Assembly (NCBI RefSeq): GCF_003184185.1
Contig: NZ_QHJG01000001.1
Span: 124,001 to 188,000 of the forward strand
DNA: 64,000 nt
Reading direction: 5' to 3'
DNA from: Legionella qingyii
GTDB lineage: Bacteria > Pseudomonadota > Gammaproteobacteria > Legionellales > Legionellaceae
Below the pieces are notes generated by a model. It worked only from the letters and a program-made list of their open reading frames with translations, was not told the DNA's origin and made no database searches. The translations under genes and the position numbers were made by a program. Each line of letters begins with the position of its first letter. Position 1 is the stretch's first letter. Shown in pieces: positions 18,988 through 27,200 of this stretch.

Positions 18988-20634
18988 TTAAGGTTGCATA
19001 TCCAAACTACATTTAGGTGTTTCAGTGGGTTGCGGTTTAGGTGAATTCGCAAAGAATCCTTTTTCTGCAACAAAAAGTCTATTTGCTAGCCCCGCTTTAT
19101 TTTCTGTATTCGCTGTTTGTTGACCAGGAATAAACGTAATCTTCTCCACGTTTTTCGTGTTCTTTATACGTTCTTTCACCTTAAAATTATCTGCTTTCAA
19201 AGCATCCAATAAATCATCTGGAACTGCTATCTTATAAGCGTTTTTATCATCGAGGCTAAAGAGCTCACCTTGATAATTCAGTCCATAGCGTGAAGAAATA
19301 ATCCCTTTATCGGTACTGGATACGAGGGTAAACGTGAGCATTCCAGGTACTTTGGCACTACTTTCTCGGATCACAAAAGGATAATCATGATGATTTTCCA
19401 GAACTGTTTTAACCTGCGATGCATCTGCTACAAAATAAGGACTTTTGGTAATTTCCTGGTAAAGAGCTTGCCCTGTTGAAATTTTTTCAGCCTTGGGAGC
19501 ATCTTGAATTACAGGCTTTTGTACCTTTTCTTGATTTTCGGAAGATTGTTTTAATAGTCCAAAATGCATGGTCAAAGTAGCAACTAATCCTTCAGGAAGA
19601 ATCTTTAATTCAATTTGTTTCTGCTCATCAACTGCAAATAATTTACCCTCTCTATCCAAACCATATCTTATACAATTAATACCCTGGTCTGTCATCTGAG
19701 CTGCAGTGAAGGTGAAAAAACCGGGAATCGCAAGTTTACTTTGATGGACAGCAAAAGGGGCATTGGGTTTTTCAGTAAAGAATCTATTTACATCTTCGTG
19801 ATCGATAAATAATCCACGATTCGCAACTTCCTGGAAAATAGACACTACTTTTTCTACAAACTGATCTTGTATCGTAAATTCTTTAAGGGATTCTGCAAAA
19901 TCGTCTAAGGCTTGAAGATTTTCATGCATTATTTTGAGACAGAATCTATATTTGGATAGGGGCGCTCCCACTCCAGAAATTTCTGCTTTTAGGCTAACAT
20001 CCTCTCCTGCATAAGCATGTAAACGTAAACGTACATTCTTAGGTATCAGATGTGGATGTTTGGTAAAATAATCTTTTAAAGTAAACAATATATCAAGTCG
20101 ATCATCAAAAAAATCGAATATTATTTCTTCGTTCGGATGCTCTGTTGCCGCTTTTTGCATCTGTGCAAAAAGAATGGTTCTTTTAAATTCATCTACTTTG
20201 TCCACGTCCAAAGATACGTGTTTATGGATATTCTTATCAGAGTCCATCCACGTATTATTGTTAATCTCATCCATGATGCGATTGAATGAAGTACCACTTT
20301 CCAAGTCTCCTTCTATATCCGCCAGCATTAATGGATCCAGGTTTATACCGAGGTCGCTACAAATAGTTTTTATTGCCGGGCAACAAGAACCTCTAAAATT
20401 ATACATAAAACCACTATTCATTAGATCTGTAAAATAATCTTGCCTGGTAGAACCAATGAATGCGTAGGCTGCTGAAAATTTGGCATTTTCCTTTTTAAGC
20501 CTATTAAGGAACGTTCTGTTTTTAACAAGAACCGCATCACCCAGATGTTTGCTAAAATTATCATGTGGTAATGCAGCGTAATCCCTATTAAATAAACATC
20601 CATCAAAATCAAAAGATAAATAGCGTATTGACAT
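18988..20634 (-). CDS. HAD-like N-terminus with two SH2-like domains; candidate effector
   Basis: 548 residues. The N-terminus LSFDFDGCLFN has the DxD of HAD phosphatases, with a second acidic cluster FDFFDDRLDIL near residue 165. Two related modules follow, at about residues 270-345 and 395-470. The second has PFVIRESSAKVPGMLTFTLV, which matches the SH2 betaB-betaC pattern FLVRES...G.YTLSV; Arg423 would be the phosphotyrosine-binding arginine. The first copy reads PFAVHQSKLAIPGFFTFTAA, with His297 in place of that arginine, so it may not bind phosphotyrosine. Both continue with a RYGL..xGxLF segment. Legionella is known to carry many SH2 proteins exported to the host. A phosphatase or phosphotyrosine adaptor effector is inferred. 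The gene is monocistronic, with a hairpin after it. Confidence 0.8.
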   Translation of the reverse strand: MSIRYLSFDFDGCLFNRDYAALPHDNFSKHLGDAVLVKNRTFLNRLKKENAKFSAAYAFIGSTRQDYFTDLMNSGFMYNFRGSCCPAIKTICSDLGINLDPLMLADIEGDLESGTSFNRIMDEINNNTWMDSDKNIHKHVSLDVDKVDEFKRTILFAQMQKAATEHPNEEIIFDFFDDRLDILFTLKDYFTKHPHLIPKNVRLRLHAYAGEDVSLKAEISGVGAPLSKYRFCLKIMHENLQALDDFAESLKEFTIQDQFVEKVVSIFQEVANRGLFIDHEDVNRFFTEKPNAPFAVHQSKLAIPGFFTFTAAQMTDQGINCIRYGLDREGKLFAVDEQKQIELKILPEGLVATLTMHFGLLKQSSENQEKVQKPVIQDAPKAEKISTGQALYQEITKSPYFVADASQVKTVLENHHDYPFVIRESSAKVPGMLTFTLVSSTDKGIISSRYGLNYQGELFSLDDKNAYKIAVPDDLLDALKADNFKVKERIKNTKNVEKITFIPGQQTANTENKAGLANRLFVAEKGFFANSPKPQPTETPKCSLDMQP

Positions 20635-20966
20635 TTTTGTACCTTAAAAAATTTAATTAATTCAAAATGAAAAATAATCAAGTGTTAAATTATTCTTAAG
20701 GAATCGTATCAACTTGGGATGGATATCGATGTGATGAGATGATTTAAGAGAGGGAGCAACAAAATAGAGAAAAAACTTAACCATTAGGTTGAGTTTTTGT
20801 TTAACACCGCAGATACACTTAAAAATCTATTCAACAAATCCAGCCTATTGATTTAAGATCACTTAAGTTGTACCAGTCCTCCGCTCATACAGAATTTGGT
20901 TGTGGGCGTTTATATCCCAGTATTCGTATGAATGTTTTAAAAATGACGGCATTTTATCGTTTAATT

Positions 20967-20984
20967 CTTAAGATAATATTAAAT
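20967..20984 (-). promoter_or_regulatory. PmrA-box-like direct repeat
   Basis: On the minus strand the sequence reads TTTAAT, five bases, CTTAAG, which fits the PmrA operator pattern YTTAAK-N5-YTTAAK. PmrA activates many Dot/Icm effector genes in Legionella. The box lies 333 bases upstream of the minus-strand HAD/SH2-like gene and about 100 bases before the divergent CorA-like gene. The distance weakens the assignment, and chance matches are possible in AT-rich DNA. The rest of the 20635-21085 gap holds nothing else I can support. Confidence 0.35.
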
Positions 20985-21085
20985 CAATTGATCTTTTTGT
21001 GCATTAATTAATCTATCATTTGTATTTGTGCTAAATTTGTATAAATGGAATGGACAATGCTGCGCAGTATCCTTAGTTCATAAAC

Positions 21086-22105
21086 ATGATTGAGTCTTCA
21101 CGCCAGACAAAATGGATGTGCAAAATGAGCGATTTTGATACAGTTGCAATCGAATTTGATTTAACTCAACACAGCATCAAACAAGTTGCTCTTGATGAGT
21201 TGAGAATTAATACCCAAGAGAAAAACAAACTTTATTGGATTCATAGTAACTTAAATCAAGAGGATGCTTTTAATCAATTAGTAGAAATACTAAGACTACC
21301 CTCCGATGTAATTCAATTATGCGCTGAGGAAAAAAACTCATCTAATCTCATTGATAATGATAATGCACTAACATTGCAAATTAGATGTTTGGCTTCACTT
21401 GAGTTAAATGATAATAACGAAATCAGTTTAGATAACTTGGTAATTCATCTTACCTCAAATTATTGTTTTACTGCGTCACATGAGCCTCTACCTGTTTTAT
21501 TTGAATTCTTTAATAATTGCTCAAAATCCGTTCATTACGCTAAAACGCCTGGTTTTATCTTATTTTTATTTCTTGAGGGAATTATTAATGATTATGCTAA
21601 GGTTCTTTTTCATTATGAAGAAATAGCAGAAGAATTCGATTCTTTATTACAAACCGCTCACGAGAATATTTATAAAAATGTCGCAGAGGTAAAGCATCAA
21701 ACGCTGCTAATCAAGCGTTATATGATTGCAATAAGGGAAATTTTAATGCGAATTACTAATCGCAATATCCTTGTCATCTCAGAGAAGTGCCGTTCTTCCT
21801 TATATAATTTATCGAATCATAGTCATCTTATCATCAATGAAGTGGATTCAATTCGTGAGTTACTCAATAGCTTATTAGGACAAATCGATAATGAGCTGAT
21901 GCAAAAAATGAGTGAAACAATGGCCGTACTCACAGCCTTTGCCGCTATTTTTTTGCCGTTAACATTAATTACTGGAATTTACGGAATGAATTTTGACTGG
22001 ATTCCTGAATTACATTGGCAATACGGATATTTTGCAGCACTAGGGTTAATATTTATCTGTGCAATATTTCTGTATCTTCTTTTCAAAAAGAAGAAATGGC
22101 TGTAA
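21086..22105 (+). CDS. CorA/ZntB-family divalent metal ion transporter
   Basis: A 339-residue member of the CorA superfamily. It has a large cytoplasmic N-terminal domain, a long helical stalk (residues about 180-275) and two C-terminal membrane helices. The signature YGMNFDWIPELHWQYGYF after the first helix holds the GMN motif that forms the selectivity loop. The last residues FKKKKWL are the usual basic tail. The proteins form pentamers in the inner membrane and carry Mg, Co, Ni or Zn; the ZntB-like features and short stalk favour zinc, but this cannot be settled by eye. In-frame ATGs at 21086, 21116 and 21125 are all possible; none has a strong ribosome site. Confidence 0.88.
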   Translation: MIESSRQTKWMCKMSDFDTVAIEFDLTQHSIKQVALDELRINTQEKNKLYWIHSNLNQEDAFNQLVEILRLPSDVIQLCAEEKNSSNLIDNDNALTLQIRCLASLELNDNNEISLDNLVIHLTSNYCFTASHEPLPVLFEFFNNCSKSVHYAKTPGFILFLFLEGIINDYAKVLFHYEEIAEEFDSLLQTAHENIYKNVAEVKHQTLLIKRYMIAIREILMRITNRNILVISEKCRSSLYNLSNHSHLIINEVDSIRELLNSLLGQIDNELMQKMSETMAVLTAFAAIFLPLTLITGIYGMNFDWIPELHWQYGYFAALGLIFICAIFLYLLFKKKKWL

Positions 22106-22133
22106 TCAGAGCACGAATTATTTGAGGATATAC

Positions 22134-23450
22134 TCATAAGGGAGCAGGCATATCTTCACGTTGTTTGCGGAGTTGCTTGGCCAGTAAAGAGCGACCACAA
22201 TCGATATAGGCAAATGCATGAGCAAAATCTCTGAGTTCCATAGTAAAAGTGGACTGTTCCACCGGTGAGATAGTGAGCTTTGCTACTCCATTTTCATGCC
22301 GTTCTATAGAATGTCGTCCCCCATAAAAGAAGTAATGAGAAAACCAATTGCGGTTTTCATGATGCGGATTGCGAAGAATTACAAATTTACGATGAGATAT
22401 TTTACTTTCTTTAATGCCAATCAGTGCATAGGTATGTTGCATGGTAATCCCCGCGGGTGGATCTTCTTTCGGACTACAGACAATCGGTTTTTGTTCTTCA
22501 TGAGCATTTTTTAATGAAAGAAACAATGTTTGCTCATCATAACTGTATTTGTTTTCCTCTGGTAAAACTGCATATTGATGCAGCCATTGTTCTACAGCTG
22601 CGATTGCTTTAACGGGAGGATTAATGCTCTGAACCATTCGCTCCTTCATACAGGCAATGAAGGCCTCTTTCGTTAAAAAGGGATGATTTTTGAGTAATTG
22701 CACAAAGTGTTTTTGATGCAAATTGACCCAATTCCACCATGCGTCCAATAATTCAGGTTGATTGCCAAAAACATATTGGTGCATATTGGGAATACTGACT
22801 AATTTATCATATGGGCGTAAAAGAAAAATTAAAGAGTAAATATCTTTACCATTACAGCCATAAATTACTTTTTTATATAATTCTGCAAGAGAACACTCCG
22901 CTTGTTTCGAAGTTGCGATAGAATCATTAAAACCACCAAGAAACGCTTTTAAAGCAGTTCGACTATCACCGCTTGTTAAGGTTTTATTGTAATTACCTCC
23001 CATAAAAGTAACATAAGCCTTTTCCAGGAAACGTACCCAAGTCGGCCCTGAACTCAAAATCCCCCAGGAAGTAGGAAGTGATTTTTCAAGAATAAGCCAT
23101 TGTGGCTCGTCATCCTTAAAAAAACGAACATGGATTTTATTATTTTGATCAATCATTGCCTCACGAATATATTGTTCTCCATTGGGTAAAGCAATGATGG
23201 CATTGATCACTGAAAGAAGATAACAATCACCACTACGAGCACCTTGAGCAACATGAGAAATAGATAGTTTTTTTGGATAAAGAGGTGCATAATTTTTTTT
23301 GTGCTGAACCCTAAAAAAAGAATATTCTCCAGTAGGATTAACACTTGTTTTAGGTTTTGCAATTTGTAATTGCTTATCAGATGGTTCGTTTTTAATAGCC
23401 TTATTTTCCATAATTTGGGTGTCCCTTTTGCATAAGTAATAAAGACACAT
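22134..23450 (-). CDS. Calpain-like (C2 family) cysteine protease; candidate effector
   Basis: 438 residues. The calpain catalytic pattern is present: QGARSGDCYLLSVINAI with Cys76 (family QGxxGDCWxL), MQHTYALIGI with His339, and VILRNPHHENRNW with Asn361 (family RNPWG). The spacing between Cys and His is close to that of calpain protease cores. No signal peptide, EF-hand or C2 domain is seen. Calpains are rare in bacteria and common in eukaryotes, so together with the neighbouring eukaryote-like genes this suggests a host-directed protease. The ATG at 23450 has AGGAAGGA six bases upstream; a second in-frame ATG at 23411 lacks such a site. The promoter region abuts an inverted-repeat element at 23476-23597. 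Confidence 0.8.
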   Translation of the reverse strand: MCLYYLCKRDTQIMENKAIKNEPSDKQLQIAKPKTSVNPTGEYSFFRVQHKKNYAPLYPKKLSISHVAQGARSGDCYLLSVINAIIALPNGEQYIREAMIDQNNKIHVRFFKDDEPQWLILEKSLPTSWGILSSGPTWVRFLEKAYVTFMGGNYNKTLTSGDSRTALKAFLGGFNDSIATSKQAECSLAELYKKVIYGCNGKDIYSLIFLLRPYDKLVSIPNMHQYVFGNQPELLDAWWNWVNLHQKHFVQLLKNHPFLTKEAFIACMKERMVQSINPPVKAIAAVEQWLHQYAVLPEENKYSYDEQTLFLSLKNAHEEQKPIVCSPKEDPPAGITMQHTYALIGIKESKISHRKFVILRNPHHENRNWFSHYFFYGGRHSIERHENGVAKLTISPVEQSTFTMELRDFAHAFAYIDCGRSLLAKQLRKQREDMPAPL

Positions 23451-23475
23451 AGGAGTTCCTTCCTCTCTTCTTTAT

Positions 23476-23597
23476 AGGACTTACGAAAAACCCTCATCTC
23501 TTCGTTAAAAAATGTTTTTAATTCGATCATTTAGTCTATCTAAACGCCCTCATTAAAAACATTTTTTGCCTCGACCTTGGAGTTTTTCGTAAGTCCT
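23476..23597. mobile_element. MITE-like inverted-repeat element, copy 1
   Basis: A 122-base element. Its ends are AGGACTTACGAAAAA and TTTTTCGTAAGTCCT in inverted orientation, and an inner pair TTAAAAAATGTTTTTAAT / ATTAAAAACATTTTTTG surrounds a CATTTAGTCTATCTAAAC loop. The whole element can fold into one long hairpin. It has no coding capacity. Closely similar copies lie at 36658-36779 and 44259-44376. This copy sits directly upstream of the calpain-like gene, so its arms may affect that promoter. The rest of 23598-23755 is AT-rich with nothing I can name. Confidence 0.8.
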
Positions 23598-23755
23598 GAT
23601 TTAGTGTAGAGCATTTAAATTGGTTTGCGCGACGGATAATATGTTAATTGTGTGATTATTAAATATAAAATTTAATATTTAATTGGTCAATGTGGGTAAT
23701 AATTATTTTTAAAGCTCATTTATAAATAAAAAATTGATTGTCAAAGCAGTGTTCG

Positions 23756-24901
23756 TTATCTCTTATACGAGGCACAAAGATGGGACTGATTAATGTCAGC
23801 GGAGGAGCTGACCCCCATCAAAGTCATGGCAATACTCATTTCGTTGCGAATCAGATCGAGCATATGCTCGACTCCTGCTTGTCCTCTTGCCGCTAAAGCA
23901 TAAACAGTGGGTCTACCTATGAGCACAGCTTGAGCACCCAGAGCGAGCATGCGCACAACATCAAGTCCTGAGCGAATTCCTGAGTCAACGAGAATCGTGA
24001 GGTCAGAACTTACTTTATCTGCAATCATGGGAAGGGCTTTGACTGTAGATAATACACCATCTAGCTGTCGTCCTCCGTGATTCGAGACGATAATTCCATT
24101 TGCTCCGAATGTTATGGCGTCTTTTGCATCTTCTGGATCAAGTATTCCTTTTATGAGCACAGGTCCTTTCCAAAAATTACGTATCCATTCCAAGTCCGAC
24201 CAGCTAAGTGAGGGATCAAAATTGTTATTCAACCACGCGATATAATTTTCTAAACCAATCCTTTTATGCAAATAGGTTGATATATTTCCCAAATCATGCG
24301 GACGTCCCATAATGCCTACGTGATAAGCCCATGAAGGTTTCAACATGGCTTGTAAGAAACGACGCTCGCGAGCAAATGGACCAGACATGCCTGAGTGGAA
24401 GTCTCGATAGCGTGCGCTAGGTGTCGACATATCTACAGTGAATATGAGGTTGGTTACACCACAGGCTTGGGCTCGCTCAAGCACATTTTGCATAAAACCA
24501 CGATCTTTAAGTATATAAAGCTGAAACCAAATAGGTTGGGTGCTTTGGCTGGATACTTCCTCTAAAGAACATAGCGAAACTGTAGACAGCGCAAAGGGTA
24601 TGCTTTTTTGGGCCGCTGCTTTGGCTACTTGTACCTCGCCACGTCGAGCATACATTCCTGTAAGACCTACAGGGCTTAAGATGACTGGCATTGCCAGTTT
24701 TTGTCCTAAGAGTTCTGTTTCAAAATTGGGGTGTCCTACATTTCTTAAAACACGTTGGCGCAATGTTACCTTAGCAAGATCTTCGATATTCGCTTTGAGT
24801 GTTTGTTCCGTAAACGCACCACCTTCAATGTAATCAAAGAGAAACCGAGGTAATTTGCGTCGAGCGGCTTCCCGATAATCAGCGATAGATGAAATGATCA
24901 T
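23756..24901 (-). CDS. lldD: L-lactate dehydrogenase (quinone/FMN-dependent)
   Basis: 381 residues, close to the E. coli enzyme along the whole length. It oxidises L-lactate to pyruvate with FMN and passes electrons to the respiratory chain at the inner membrane. Diagnostic segments are [33 protein letters not shown], the substrate/FMN motif [11 protein letters not shown] that carries the catalytic His and Arg, [19 protein letters not shown], and the [15 protein letters not shown] end region. ATG at 24901 has AGGA seven bases upstream; a GTG six bases further upstream lacks space for a ribosome site. No lactate permease or LldR gene is adjacent. Confidence 0.95.
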   Translation of the reverse strand: MIISSIADYREAARRKLPRFLFDYIEGGAFTEQTLKANIEDLAKVTLRQRVLRNVGHPNFETELLGQKLAMPVILSPVGLTGMYARRGEVQVAKAAAQKSIPFALSTVSLCSLEEVSSQSTQPIWFQLYILKDRGFMQNVLERAQACGVTNLIFTVDMSTPSARYRDFHSGMSGPFARERRFLQAMLKPSWAYHVGIMGRPHDLGNISTYLHKRIGLENYIAWLNNNFDPSLSWSDLEWIRNFWKGPVLIKGILDPEDAKDAITFGANGIIVSNHGGRQLDGVLSTVKALPMIADKVSSDLTILVDSGIRSGLDVVRMLALGAQAVLIGRPTVYALAARGQAGVEHMLDLIRNEMSIAMTLMGVSSSADINQSHLCASYKR

Positions 24902-25010
24902 AGTCACGTCCTATTTGTAAAACAAAAATTCCTAATTTTAAGAGGGTACTGTTTGTTTATTTTCCAGCAGAGCAAAAAGTCATACCCTATCAAATAACGG
25001 CTCAAAAGCA

Positions 25011-25406
25011 CTATGTTTTCTGATTTATAGTACTACGACGAGGCGTTAACAAAGCCAAGACAATCGCGATAATAAACAACGCAGGGACGTCTCCATATAA
25101 ATGTGCAAAATGCTGCGGGTAATAAAATGATTGGATGGCCATAATGCCACCATGCACAATACTGGACCAAACGGTAAACCAGATTAAACTTAAATGTTGA
25201 AGCGGATTTTTTGCTGCTAGGAGTAAGAACACCCCTAATGTTGCATAAACACCTAATATCATTTGCAAATAGACGTTTTGTCCGGATTGGTGCCAAGCCC
25301 ATCCAGATGGCCAGAAAAAGGTTAAAGGGTATATAGCGAAGATAAAAACCAGTCCAAAAATAACCAAGGCAATTCTGAGCATTCTGAAATCATTTTTAGC
25401 GTCCAT
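25011..25406 (-). CDS. Small four-helix membrane protein (DUF6632-like)
   Basis: 131 residues with four membrane helices (about 10-30, 45-65, 72-92, 103-122). The sequence features YPLTFFWPSGWAWH after helix 1, GVYATLGVFLL, a conserved HGGIMAIQS segment in helix 3 and a GDVPALF motif before helix 4. This pattern matches a family of small uncharacterised proteobacterial membrane proteins. No enzymatic residues are evident. It lies just upstream of lldD on the same strand in transcription order (105 bases apart), so cotranscription is possible. Confidence 0.75.
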   Translation of the reverse strand: MDAKNDFRMLRIALVIFGLVFIFAIYPLTFFWPSGWAWHQSGQNVYLQMILGVYATLGVFLLLAAKNPLQHLSLIWFTVWSSIVHGGIMAIQSFYYPQHFAHLYGDVPALFIIAIVLALLTPRRSTINQKT

Positions 25407-25500
25407 GATAGCTCCAGTTGAAATGCATCGCTATTATCATTATAGCAAGAGGAATTTGATTCAGGATCTTTTAAGATTGCTTGTAGATAACAGAAAATCT

Positions 25501-25566
25501 GTAGTTAGGATGAAACGTAGTGGAACCCGGGTTACAGTCCTTCGGACTTGCACCCAGGCTACAGTT
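25501..25566. repeat. Dispersed intergenic hairpin repeat
   Basis: On the minus strand a stem CCTGGGTGC / GTAACCCGGG encloses AGTCC-GAA-GGACT. It has much higher G+C content than its surroundings and ends at the stop codon of the small gene at 25565-25855, for which it could act as a terminator. The motif looks like a multicopy intergenic palindrome; only one copy is in this window, so the repeat status is inferred. Confidence 0.45.
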
Positions 25567-25855
25567 ATTTTGCAAATTGGGGTAGATTCTCTAATTGCGT
25601 TTTCACAAGCTTTGTAAGGGTATCAAGCATTTGTTGGCATGACTCAGGATTTCCCGGAGATTGTTTATAGATAATATTTGCTATAAATGCAGATAGGGCC
25701 TGAGAGATTACATTATTACTGCGAAAATGAGGTGGTAGTTTTTCCACGGATTGAACCAAAGAAGTCAATAAGTTTTGTCCTATAAAATTCATCGCTTTGG
25801 AGTAGTCTTCATTGGTTAACGCTTCAGCAGGTCGGGCGTTTTCATCTATTGTCAT
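25565..25855 (-). CDS. Small hypothetical protein
   Basis: 96 residues, largely helical and without membrane segments or signal peptide. Features are NEDYSKAMNFIGQNLL and a C-terminal amphipathic helix (CQQMLDTLTKLVKTQLENL). AGGA lies six bases before the ATG, which supports the start. The ATG overlaps the TGA of the short frame that ends at 25852 (ATGA), so the two may be translationally coupled. Not recognised. Confidence 0.65.
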   Translation of the reverse strand: MTIDENARPAEALTNEDYSKAMNFIGQNLLTSLVQSVEKLPPHFRSNNVISQALSAFIANIIYKQSPGNPESCQQMLDTLTKLVKTQLENLPQFAK

Positions 25856-26055
25856 GTTATATCCTGTAATTTTGATGAAGAGGAATTATAGAGTTTGCCG
25901 CAAATCACTTCAATGCCTGCTGTTGTGGCATCATAAACTTGAGTAAGCAATAGTCCTTTATTGCGTATAGTTTTTACACTTAATAATGAATTAACATTTA
26001 CAGTTTGCCGATGAGAGATGGGTTGTATCCGAGAAATCATTATCAATTTGTTCAT
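25852..26055 (-). CDS. Possible small protein overlapping its neighbours
   Basis: A 67-residue frame that begins inside the 3' end of the 300-residue gene (65-base overlap) and whose stop TGA overlaps the ATG of the next gene. It has no Shine-Dalgarno and no recognised motif. It may be a true coupled gene or the frameshifted old C-terminus of the 300-residue protein. Low confidence. Confidence 0.3.
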   Translation of the reverse strand: MNKLIMISRIQPISHRQTVNVNSLLSVKTIRNKGLLLTQVYDATTAGIEVICGKLYNSSSSKLQDIT

Positions 26056-26893
26056 TGATTGTTTGGTTTGATTCTAGCTCATTTATATTATTAACAGGAG
26101 AATAGACACCATGACCCGCTTTGGGATGCCTGGATTGAATGCCCTGATGTAATTGCCCTATAGGATCTAATATGATTAAATCGCCTTTCCCTGTTAAGTT
26201 AAAAGCGACACCGCTACCAAATAATGGAGTAGGTTTAGCCCCTTCTTGAGTTAATAATTTGAATGTTTGTTTGTAGCATAAACTGGGTTCATCGGTATTA
26301 CTTCCTGTCCCTACCAAAGTAACTTGCCCAGCTAAGTCTGACCATAAGAGCTCCCTACTTACAAGCTCTTGGATGTCGGAAAGAATTCGATCTAATTCTT
26401 CCTGAACGGTTACTTTAGTTGTTCGAGCGCCAAAAATGTGGCCAATATAATAACAATGAGCTCCCTTTTCATCCTTGATGACAGCTAAAACAGCAGTACA
26501 GTCTAAAATACCTTCCGTACCCAAGACATCTAAATCGCCGTCTTTAAAACCGGCGCCTGCATCGGCTCCTACTCGATAACAGGTCAGGCCTTTCATGCTT
26601 GGAAGTTGATCCGAGTTAGGTTCAAAGAAGAGTGAAAAATCCTTGCATTGCTCTATGAGAGAGTTGATTTCCAGCTCTTTCTCATCTGTCTGTTTCTTCT
26701 TTAGGCTTTTCAATAATATGTTGGCTCGCCAATATTCTTTTTCATCAAGATTTGACAATAATTCGATAGCCTCATCAAGCTTTTTATATTGCGATAGGGT
26801 TGTGTAATAATTTGATATTTCATGAAGTCTGATATTTCCTATATCCAACAGAACCATTTCATCTCTATCTTTAGTTACAGTTATCGTCTTCAT
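25991..26893 (-). CDS. Hypothetical protein with CheD/CNF-like deamidase-type motif
   Basis: 300 residues. The middle holds EGILDCTAVLAVIKDEKGAH followed by CYYIGHIFGA. A Cys at the start of a hydrophobic strand and a His in a strand about 20 residues later is the arrangement seen in glutamine deamidases such as CheD and the CNF toxins, but similarity is limited to this pattern. A second block is LVGTGSNTDEPS, then GSGVAFNLTGKGDLIILDPI. The N-terminal 90 residues look helical (LDEAIELLSNLDEKEYWRAN). AAGG precedes the ATG by eight bases. No membrane segments. Function unknown; an exported effector is possible given context. Confidence 0.65.
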   Translation of the reverse strand: MKTITVTKDRDEMVLLDIGNIRLHEISNYYTTLSQYKKLDEAIELLSNLDEKEYWRANILLKSLKKKQTDEKELEINSLIEQCKDFSLFFEPNSDQLPSMKGLTCYRVGADAGAGFKDGDLDVLGTEGILDCTAVLAVIKDEKGAHCYYIGHIFGARTTKVTVQEELDRILSDIQELVSRELLWSDLAGQVTLVGTGSNTDEPSLCYKQTFKLLTQEGAKPTPLFGSGVAFNLTGKGDLIILDPIGQLHQGIQSRHPKAGHGVYSPVNNINELESNQTINEQIDNDFSDTTHLSSANCKC

Positions 26894-27070
26894 GATATTG
26901 CCTTTTTACAAATTGGCTTTTAATTATACATACAATGCGGTTAATGTGCAAAAACAAGGCCAATTCGATCAATTTTGATTCTTTTTGATTGGTGAACTAA
27001 TTCGTGGCAAAGTAGGCGGTGATTTTATTCTGAGTTGTCATGTGGCACTTATTGTTTATTATCTTATTGA

Positions 27071-27199
27071 ATTTCAGAGAAAATCACATACCTAAAAACG
27101 AAGAATGGCTTAAATCTCGAGGATTATCCGATACTTTATACTTTTAGGCGCTGTCCTTATGCGATTAGAGCAAGAATGGCACTCACATATTCAAGATAA
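27071..27199 (+). pseudogene. Fragment of a glutathione S-transferase N-terminal domain
   Basis: In one frame the sequence reads DYPILYTFRRCPYAIRARMA then LTYSR and a stop at 27197. PILYSFRRCPYAMRARLAL is the typical start of a bacterial GST with a thioredoxin fold and an active-site Cys. There is no good start codon, and the frame ends after about 25 matching residues, where the full domain would be about 80. It is a decayed gene end lying between two minus-strand genes. Nothing else is seen in 26894-27070. Confidence 0.5.
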
Positions 27200-27200
27200 T

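Noticed and set aside
20174..20437. Plus-strand frame inside the HAD/SH2-like gene
   Set aside because: Antisense shadow with no start signal.
24540..24833. Plus-strand 97-codon frame within lldD
   Set aside because: Antisense to a gene with full-length similarity to a known enzyme.
25405..25617. Plus-strand 70-codon frame
   Set aside because: It runs through the hairpin repeat and opposite two minus-strand genes; no ribosome site or recognisable protein.
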